Shown one piece after another: positions 56,407 to 64,000 of a DNA stretch of 64,000 bases; positions within the stretch are counted from its first letter, which is position 1; each line of letters begins with the position of its first letter. The translations under genes and the position numbers were made by a program. Origin of the DNA: Ovis canadensis (taxonomy: Eukaryota; Chordata; Mammalia; Artiodactyla; Bovidae); NCBI RefSeq assembly GCF_042477335.2, contig NC_091247.1, positions 42,772,501 through 42,836,500 on the forward strand, written 5' to 3'. The notes under the pieces are model-generated. The model was not told where the DNA came from, did not search any database, and saw only the letters and a program-made list of their open reading frames with translations.

Positions 56407-56740
56407 GTCTTCCCTGGTGGCTCAGTGGTAAAGAATCTGCCTGCCAACGCAGGAAGCATGAGTTCCATCCCTGATCCGGGAAGATCCCATGTACCGCAGA
56501 ACAATGAAGCCTGTGCCCCACAACTCCTGAGCCCGTGCCATAGAGCTTGGGAACCAAAACTCCTGAGTCCATGTGCCACAACTACTGAAACCCGCATTCC
56601 CTAGAGCTGTGCTCCACGACGAGGAGCCCATGCTCTACAACTAGAGTAGCTCCCATTCACCACTGGAGAAAAGCCTGCGCAACAGCAAAGCCCCAGCACA
56701 GCCAAAATAAATACTAAATACGCAAAATCTTTTCAAAAGA
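56407..56740 (+). mobile_element. CHR-type SINE
   Basis: Full-length with long body: head 'cttccctggtggctcagtgg', body 'gtgccacaactactgaaacc', tail 'agccaaaataaatac'. Confidence 0.9.
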
Positions 56741-58149
56741 GTAGGGGGTAGCATTTGTCCTAAAGAAATGAACTATTTCAAGAAGAATATAGCACATACA
56801 GAGAAATTCTTGAGACACACATAATAAATGATGAGATAAAAATAACTTCACGAGTGTCAACATCTATGGACTTTCAGGTCATCAAGAGCCCACTCGTGTG
56901 ATGGATATGAACAGGGTTCTTAATGTTTCGGATGTAATGAGAAGACTGTTCTAAAGGTACAGAAGGAGGTGGGATTTCAGCCAAGCCCTGTGTAAGTTAA
57001 ATTTGGATGGAGGAAGAAGGGGTTTTCACTCAGCAGGAAGAACTAGAGAGAAGAAGCCATATTCTGGGCATGCTCACCGAGCAAGAGGGTTCTAGAGTAC
57101 AGAAGACAGTTTCTCCCATGCAGATACAAAGCCATGCTTCCTAGCCTACCCACACTGCAGGCAGCTGCCTCAGGAGGCCCTTCACTCTTGGGGCTGCTCT
57201 CAAAGAACAGCAGGGCTCAAGGTGCTCACCATCAGTGAGTGCAGAGGACAGCATCTCAACCCCAGCTCAGGGGCCCCCCTTGTGCTGCCCAACCCGGTCC
57301 CAGGAACTCCAGCCAACACATGTATTCTTGCCAAAACCCCAACCTATGAAAACAGCCAGTGATGAGGGAAAGGCAGCAGGGGTCCCCGTTCCCACCTGAA
57401 AAAGATATGTGGAAACAGCTCTTTCCTGTAAGACAAAAAATCACCACCATAAATACCCACTGGCCACCTCTCTCCCACTTCCTGACTTATTTTCCAGCAG
57501 CTGGCCCCATATCTAACAAAATCTGACCAACAGTCAGAATCCCAATCAGCTCCAGGACCTGACTGCCTCAGACCCTCCCTCCTGCCTCCCCCCAGCCTCC
57601 ATCCTCTCCCAGCCCCACCCCTGGATGAGCTGTGAGCAGAACACAGAAGCGCAGGCCAGGGAGTGAGTGTACAAACTTGGACCAAGGCCCCCGTCCCCTC
57701 CCAGCTCCCCAGCTTGCACCCCTGTCCTCTTCCTGCAGAAGCAAGCCCTCCTCCCCTCACTCAGCCAAGCCAAATACTTAGGCACCAGTTCAGCTTTCCA
57801 GAAGCTGACGATCAGCTCCATGCTGAGACTTGTTCTAAAATAACTGAGAGGGGGTAGAGAAAGAGATGTGGGAACAGAGAGGGAGAAGGAAGACTATTGG
57901 CTCCCTGTCACTTGGCAATGAACCTGCCAAAGCAAAGTTTACAAGTTTTAGAGGCTCTGGGGTGGGAGAGGGGAGCCCTTTATCCGTGCTGATTTTAAGA
58001 ACAACTTTTCATCCTATTCACTCCATGTGCACTGGGGGCGATTTTGTTGCTCTAAGAACAAGAAACCAATGAGTGATACCTCCTCCCAAATTGCCCCCAG
58101 GCTCCTCAGGAATGGGACTCTTTTCAAGAGGAGTGTCTCTCTGACACTG
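56741..58149. other. unique sequence with a GC-rich part
   Basis: About 57,150-57,750 is C-rich and carries overlapping frames of up to 138 aa (57,344-57,760, minus strand) that look like composition effects. 'cctcttcctgcag' near 57,727 resembles a splice acceptor, but nothing else supports an exon. Confidence 0.4.
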
Positions 58150-58275
58150 TGGATTAATAACAATAACAACTCACAATTGTGAGGAGCTTTTAACTTTTCA
58201 AAGTGCTCCTCCATCCATCATCCCACTTTATCCTGCTGACAACCTGGCGATGCAGGTGGAGCTGGGATTATCAGG
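58150..58275 (-). mobile_element. MIR SINE fragment
   Basis: 'taacaactcacaattgtgag' to 'cccactttatcctgctgaca' follows the antisense MIR 3' half. Confidence 0.55.
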
Positions 58276-58610
58276 GCTGGCCTTCAGTGTAAGCAAAGCA
58301 GATTAGGTGCTCAATAGGTCCAGGGGCCCAGGAAGGGACTGACGGCCCCCAAGTCCCTCCCAAAAAGTTACACCTAACAGCCCTTCTCACAAAGACAGCT
58401 CTTCCATGTCACAGCGTAGACAAGGCTTAAGAAGCAATAGACTGTGGAAAGATAACCCATCAATCAGTGTGTAATGTGGGGCAAAACCACAGGTGGGGCT
58501 TTCCTGAGAACCATTTTTAACAGGGGAAGGGAATGGGTTACCCAAAAGAAATGGAGGAAAACAGCTTATGTCATCCCTAAGATTATTAACTCTGCATTAT
58601 TGTTTAAGCT
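58276..58610. other. unique sequence
   Basis: Nothing recognised. Confidence 0.45.
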
Positions 58611-58756
58611 TTTTTTAAGAATACTTTTCCATTGATTTATTTATTCTCTTTTTGGCTGTGCGACCTGCAGGATCCTAGCTCCCTGACCAGGGACTGAACT
58701 AGTGCCCCCTGAAGTGAAAGCACAGAGTCTTAATTACTGGACTGCCAAGAAAGTCC
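58611..58756 (-). mobile_element. short CHR-related SINE
   Basis: T-rich tail, 'ctgaccagggactgaactag', head 'actggactgccaagaaagtc'. Confidence 0.8.
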
Positions 58757-58769
58757 TAGAAGAAAAGAG

Positions 58770-58890
58770 GTCAAGTCACTCACTCATTCATTCCTTCCTT
58801 GATTCAAACACCTTCTTAGTAAGCTCCTGTTGTGCCAACCAAGCCTGGTGGCACAGGATGAAGATATAGACCCTGCCCAGGAACTCACAG
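58770..58890 (-). mobile_element. possible L2 LINE end
   Basis: 'cactcattcattccttcctt', then 'gtaagctcctgttgtgcc' and 'aagatatagaccctgcccag', resembles an antisense L2 terminus. Confidence 0.45.
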
Positions 58891-59056
58891 GAGGGCAAAG
58901 AAGGCAACCTGAGTATCAGGATGGAGTTTTGACATATTCCACCCCTTCCACTTTCCTCTGCCCTCACTCTGGGTATCAGAGATGGCCTTCTAACTCACTG
59001 TCTACAACCCAGAATGAAAAATGTAACTGATTTCAGAATAGCTATTCTAAACACAT

Positions 59057-59275
59057 GCATGCCTATGTGCATCAGTCGCTCAGTCATGGCCAACTCTTTG
59101 TGACCCCATGGACTGCAGCCTACCAGGCTCCTCTGTCCATGGGATTTTCCAGGCAAGAGTACTGGAGTGGGGTGCCATTGCCTTCTCTAAAGGATCTTCC
59201 CAACCCAGGGATCGAACCTGTGTCTCCTGCACTGGCAGGTGGATCCTTCACCCACTGAGCCATCAGGAAAGGCCA
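59057..59275 (-). mobile_element. Bov-tA SINE with 12-bp TSD
   Basis: Full-length antisense Bov-tA. TTCTAAACACAT / TTTTAAACATAT (59,045-59,056 and 59,276-59,287) is a TSD with two C/T differences. Confidence 0.9.
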
Positions 59276-59287
59276 TTTTAAACATAT

Positions 59288-59687
59288 AGCAGAGATTTGG
59301 AGAGAAAGACAGAAATAAAACTCTAAAATCTTGATTTTCATAGCAGAAACCAACTTCTGGAAGTTTCAGAGCGCAGAGTCAGAGTCATTCATCATACAGC
59401 AGGGAAGAAGACACAACACTGACCGTTTTCATTTCAATCAGGAGCACTCGTTCCACCAGCTCCTCAGAGCAGGAGACTCCTTGGCGATCTGATCACATTA
59501 ATTCATCAGGACACTGGGCCATGAGGGGTCCGGGTAGGACAGATGCATGACCCCTGTACTTCTGACTCCCTGTCACTCAGCCACAGGTCAACTCCTTAGA
59601 TGCTTCTCTCCTTGAATGCAGAGAAAAACATGATTTGAGTATCTACAAACAATTTTGTTGTTGTAGTATTTGTTTTTCAAAAATGCC
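59288..59687. other. unique sequence
   Basis: Nothing recognised. Confidence 0.45.
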
Positions 59688-59695
59688 CTTGGTAT

Positions 59696-59971
59696 GATGC
59701 TGCTGCTGCTAAGTCACTTCAGTCGTGTCCGACTCTGTGCGACCCCAGAGACGGCAGCCCACCAGGCTCCCCCGTCCCTGGGATTCTCCAGGCAAGAACA
59801 CTGGAGTGGGTTGCCATTTCCTTCTCCAATGCATGAAAGTGAAAAGTGAAAGTGAAGTCGGTCAGTCGTGTCCGACTCTTAGCGACCCCATGGACTGCAA
59901 CCTACCAGGCTCCTCTGCCCATGGGATTTTCCAGGCAAGAGTACTGGAGTGGGGTGCCACTGCCTTCTCCA
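59696..59971 (-). mobile_element. BOV-A2 SINE
   Basis: Complete and little diverged, starting with a short CTG run. CTTGGTAT flanks both sides (59,688-59,695 and 59,972-59,979). Confidence 0.94.
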
Positions 59972-60009
59972 CTTGGTATAACTGATTTCAAATGAAATTA
60001 GAATTTATT

Positions 60010-60747
60010 GGTGGACTATTTTTCAGCTTAGTCATCTTTTTTATTGTGATAAAAAGCACATGTCATAAAATTTACCATCTTAACCATTTTTAGGTATACA
60101 GTCCAGTAGTGTTAAGTATATTTATTACATTGTTGTAAAAGTCTCCAGAACCTTTTCATCTTACAGAACTGAAGCTCTATACCCATTAAACAATGACCCT
60201 TCCTTGCCCCCTCCCACCATCCCCTGGTAATTACCATTCTACTCTCCATATCTATGAATTTAATTACTTTACCTACTTTCATACAAGCGGAGTCATACCG
60301 TATTTGCCCTTCTGTCACTGGTTTATTTTGAGTAACATCCTCAAGGTTCATTGTGTTGAGGCATGTGACAATTTCCTTTGTTTTTAAGGCCGTATAGTAG
60401 TCCACTGAAGGTATAAACCTCATTATATTCTTTATCCATTCATTCATCAGTGGCTATTGTGAAAAATGTTGCTATGAACATAGGTATGCAAATACCTCTC
60501 CAGCAGATCTAAAATTATTTTGGCTATATACCTAGGAGTAGAATTGCTGATAGTTGTAGTTTCCATTTTTTTGAAGAACTACCATAGTATTTTCCATAGC
60601 AGTTGTACTATTTCATAGTTTCATCAATAGTACACAAAGATTCCAAGGTCACATACCTGCAGCTTGTTATTTTCTAGGGTTTTTTATTGAAGTGTAATTG
60701 CTTTACAATATTGTTAGTTTCTGCTGTACAACTAAGTGAATCAGCTG

Positions 60748-60797
<50 letters not shown>

Positions 60798-61060
60798 TGT
60801 GTGTGTATACATATTATCCCTCCCTCATGTACCCCCTGCCTCCCACCCAACCACCATCCATCCCGTCCAGGTCATCACAGAGCACCAGGCTGAATACTGC
60901 AGCTTTCCACTAGCTATCTATTTTAGTAGTCATCCTAATGAGTCTGAGATGATATCTATTATTGTTTTGGTTTGTATTTATGTGGTGATTAGTGATGTTG
61001 AGCATCTTTTCATATGCTTTTTTGGCCATTTGCTGATCAGTAACCATTTTAAAAGGCATT
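60010..61060 (-). mobile_element. ancient L1M 3' region with a second L1-type insert
   Basis: The outer parts (60,010-60,675 and about 60,928-61,060) are antisense L1M: 'aaaatttaccatcttaacca', 'tctttatccattcattcatc' and 'gtgatgttgagcatcttttc'. The middle (60,676-60,927, 'ttattgaagtgtaattgctt') is another L1-related 3' segment and carries a TG microsatellite. Confidence 0.7.
60757..60806. repeat. (TG)n microsatellite
   Basis: About 25 TG units with one TA interruption, on the plus strand. Probably length-polymorphic. Confidence 0.95.
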
Positions 61061-61186
61061 GATTTTTGAAGTCCTGAAATTTCACTTCCTTGTTCTTGGG
61101 CAGGTCCCAGCTGCCATCATTCAAGCAGGATGTTCCAGTGAAAAAGATACAGTTTCCATCTTTTTTCCTTTAAGATATGACTAAAG

Positions 61187-61626
61187 CAGAGCTTCTCAAA
61201 CTCAGCACTATTGACATTTTGGACCAGGTTAACTCTTTGCTGTAGGGAATGTCCTGGGCATCATGGGATGCTTAGCAGCATCTCAGGCCTTCGGATGCCA
61301 GTAGCATTTCTTACTCCACTTGTAACAACCAGAAATAAACCCAGAGAGTCCCTGGTGGTATAGATGGTAAAGAATCTGCCTGCAATGTAAGAGACCTGGA
61401 TTCAATCCCTGGGTCAAGAAGATCCCCTGAAGAAGGGAATGGCAACCTACTCCAGTATTCTTGCCTGGAGCATCCCATGGACAGAGGAGCCTGGTGGACT
61501 ATAGTCCAGGAGGTCGCAAAGACTTGGACACAACTAAGCAACTAACACTTTCACTTTCAATGCCAAATATCTCCACAGAGGGGGAGGGAGAGAGCATGCA
61601 AACTTGCCCCAGGCTGAGAACTGCTG
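61187..61626 (-). mobile_element. second MER20 MITE, split by Bov-tA
   Basis: 'cagagcttctcaaactcagc', 'cactattgacattttggacc', 'ttagcagcatctcaggcc' lie before the SINE and 'atgccaaatatctccacag', 'ggctgagaactgctg' after it. Same orientation as the MER20 at 7.9 kb. No clear 8-bp TSD remains. Confidence 0.7.
61345..61558 (+). mobile_element. Bov-tA SINE
   Basis: Complete, ending 'aactaacactttcactttca', inserted in the MER20. Confidence 0.93.
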
Positions 61627-62639
61627 GATTTGAATTTGAAACTTAGCATGCTTAGAGCTGGCAAACACCATGTTTTTAAGCTATTGAGTCAACACTAGAA
61701 ATTTTGGAAATACTATCTAAAAATTCAGCTCTCCAGCTTCTCTTGAGAAAGCAAGACATCTTGCCTGCATTGCCCCATAGCAATAATCAGCTGGATTTAG
61801 TAGCTACTGCCCCATCCAAGTTTGAGTTTGTGGCCTCAACACAGCCCATAAAACAAAACCTATTTGAATGCCAGATAAAGCTGCCTCCATTTTTTCAAGT
61901 GAAATCATTCTGATCTGCAGGACTTCTGTAAGTACAACATAAAATCCCAGACTGCCTAATTGAAACATGTTAAACTAATTCTCTTGCTGTCTCTCTATCT
62001 CTCCCTGCAAACCCCTGCCTACACTCACACATGTATACACACACACACACACACGGAAGCATATGCTGAGCACACACACATACAAGGAAGCATATGTTGA
62101 GAGACAAAAAACCTTGGATTAGAAGTCTAAAAGTCAGGAGAACAGGATTTGAATTCTCAATTGGAGGAATATTCATTGAATGCCCACGACATGCAAGTTT
62201 TCATATTCAATCCCAGATCTCATTTGCACCGCAGCTTAATTATCTAACCCAACCCCTTGGTTTTCTAATTGAACAGGTGAGCTCCAAGAGCTGTTTGAGC
62301 TCTAAACATCTATGATCCACACGTGGTGGTCACATTCAATAAAACACTGCAACTCTGAAATAACTGAGGCTGGGAACAGAGGAAGGGGAACAGAAGAAAC
62401 TACAGAATCCTTTTAAAGAAACGTGGCTGTATTTTTTTTTCGTGTTTATGCACTTTTGCACACTGGGCTGTAACAGACATTGGTGGGTGTAGTACACCTG
62501 GGAATGTACCACCCACCTCCCCCTGCAAGGAAGACCTTCTGCCCAGAATGGAGAGCACACTCTTCCAGGTCTACCTCAGCTGCAGAGCAGCCTTGGCCAG
62601 TAGCCCACATCTGGGGAATGTTCAGATAGGTATACACAT
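61627..62639. other. unique sequence with an AC repeat block
   Basis: AC runs at about 62,034-62,085. GGAAGCATATG[C/T]TGAG is duplicated 31 bases apart (62,055-62,070 and 62,086-62,101). No gene recognised. Confidence 0.5.
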
Positions 62640-62890
62640 AGGTATACATAGCCTGGTCAGGATATATATAAAGACCTGAGGCAGGATACCCCTGGGCAAC
62701 ACTTGCCCCCAAACTCTCCACTTTCTTGGCCAAAGCTTCTCCAGAGCTACATCACGGTTCAGCTTCTTCCTCTGCTCAGTCCTGCTTCCTGCACCTTCCC
62801 TTAATAGGAATTAAACCCTAATAATATCTTACACCTCAAACCTTGTCTCAGCTTCTGCTTCTGGAGAGCACACATTTCAGCGGTTGACTA
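62640..62890 (+). mobile_element. possible old LTR fragment
   Basis: 'tataaagacctgaggcagga', 'ttggccaaagcttctccaga', 'cagtcctgcttcctgcacct' and 'ccttgtctcagcttctgctt' follow the order of a mammalian ERV LTR 3' part that I recall but cannot name. There is a TATA-like motif at about 62,664. No internal retroviral sequence is seen. Confidence 0.35.
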
Positions 62891-62999
62891 TTGTTGGAGA
62901 ACCACGCACATATGTATGTGTGTGTGATATTTTTATTCAGAGAGACACTATCGCCCAACTTGACTTGGAAGTAAATCCTGATTAGTCTGTAGTGCTAAG

Positions 63000-63360
63000 T
63001 AGTCAGTTCATGAGCCCATTCACCCCACTACTGACTGATTTAGGAAGGGAGTATGATCCACTCTTGGCCAATAAATTGACACATGAAGTCTGCTGAGAAG
63101 TCTCTAGAAGAATTTCCTCAATAATAAGTTTCTTCTACAAAAAAGAGCTGGGCAGGAACTATGGTTGTGTCCATTTCAATGCCGCAACTCTGCAGTCATC
63201 TTGGTACCAGAAAAAGGTACCAAGCTCACAGAGAAGGGCAAAATGGAAAGAATGTGAGACCTTGGTGATGTTTCTGAAGTGCTGGTTTTGGAACCCTCTG
63301 TCGGGTCTTCTTGTTAAGTGAGATAACAAATTATTCATATTGTTTATTGTTTAAACCCTT
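63000..63360 (+). mobile_element. possible ancient interspersed repeat, family unassigned
   Basis: 'atgatccactcttggccaat' near the left and 'gcagtcatcttggtacc' in the middle resemble an old mammalian repeat. Weak. Confidence 0.3.
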
Positions 63361-63665
63361 CTGACCTTGGCTTTCCATAACTTTCAGTCAAAAGGATCCT
63401 ATCTAATGTACAGGCAATCAAGTACAGCCTAGTAGAGATTCTTGTAGGGTCTTTTTTCGCTGAAAACCTAAAAAATTTAAATACCATGCCAATTTTTTGG
63501 TATATGAGGTAATAAAGGTTTGTCATGAAAACTAATGTAAACATGACTTTGAAATTCCATTTTGCTTGTAGTATGTTAGAAGAATTTGCCAATTTCACCC
63601 CATACCTACTAATTATAATAGATTGTCAAAGTATTTCAAATTCAAGGTAATGGCCTTGTAATTAA
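63361..63665. other. unique sequence
   Basis: Nothing recognised. One 84-aa minus-strand frame without motif. Confidence 0.4.
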
Positions 63666-63987
63666 GACTGCCGAAGGAGATCCAACCAGTCCATTCTGAA
63701 GATCAGCCCTGGGATTTCTTTGGAAGGAATGATGCTAAAGCTGAAACTCCAGTACTTTGGCCACTTCATGCGAAGAGTTGGAAAAGACTCTGATGCTGGG
63801 AGGGATTGGGGGCAGGAGAAGAAGGGGACGACAGAGGATGAGATGGTTGGATGGCATCACTGACTCGATGGACGTGAGTCTGAGTGAACTCCGAGAGTTG
63901 GTGATGGACAGGGAGGCCTGGCGTGCTGTGATTCGTGGGGTCGCAAAGAGTCAGACACGACTGAGCAACTGAACTGAACTGAACTGA
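63666..63987 (+). mobile_element. 5'-truncated BovB 3' end
   Basis: It starts at 'aaggagatccaaccagtcc' and ends at the (AACTG)n terminus. A 71-aa frame (63,757-63,972) keeps the conserved C-terminal '[20 protein letters not shown]'. A few bases are missing at about 63,776 compared with the other copies. Confidence 0.93.
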
Positions 63988-64000
63988 GAGCAATACCCAG

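Noticed and set aside
57344-57760. 138-aa minus-strand frame in C-rich DNA
   Set aside because: A composition effect with no motif.

Overview
This window is non-coding DNA from a ruminant, most likely a bovid. The diagnosis rests on repeats: BovB (RTE-clade LINE), Bov-tA and BOV-A2 SINEs, CHR-type tRNA-Glu SINEs, and a full-length ruminant LINE-1. I found no host protein-coding exon, tRNA, rRNA or CRISPR array that the sequence supports. Family names come from my memory of the consensus sequences. Repeat boundaries are good to about 10 bases, except where a target-site duplication (TSD) fixes them.

Layout. 1-20.5 kb is unique sequence with old repeats (MIR, L2, L1M, MER20, MER5A, a MER2/Tigger MITE), many split by younger Bov-tA insertions, plus several BovB fragments. 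20.5-21.2 kb holds a broken gammaretrovirus-like ERV: LTR end, poly(A) signal, tRNA-Pro-type primer-binding site and leader with a splice donor, with no gag, pol or env. 21.5-34.5 kb is sparse in young repeats and includes a 2.7-kb stretch at 24.5-27.1 kb with no repeat I can see. 34.5-37.3 kb is a rearranged locus. 37.0-41.5 kb carries the 5' half of a BovB on the minus strand, a dimeric Bov-tA and another BovB tail. 41,471-49,278 is a complete LINE-1 on the minus strand inside a perfect 16-bp TSD. 49.3-50.3 kb is the 3' half of a BovB on the plus strand. 50.6-64 kb is unique sequence with L1M, MIR, CHR, Bov-tA, a second MER20, and a BovB tail at the right edge.

The LINE-1 is the only element with near-complete coding capacity. 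It has a 2.6-kb GC-rich 5'UTR with three degenerate ~145-bp tandem units and a YY1-like site at its 5' end, a 308-aa ORF1, and an ORF2 with endonuclease, reverse transcriptase and CCHC motifs broken by one extra A in an A-run. Its tail looks like a short 3' transduction.

The most unusual structure is at 35,491-35,827. A 145-bp exact inverted copy of 34,569-34,713 is fused, through a 3-bp shared junction, to a 195-bp exact direct copy of 37,095-37,289. This is the signature of template-switching repair. Next to it, the two BovB halves at 37,019 and 49,294 break at the same consensus position in opposite orientations, with about 20 bp shared. That fits a micro-inversion of about 4.5 kb that predates the LINE-1. 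An AT-rich palindrome at 36,162-36,224 lies between the two.
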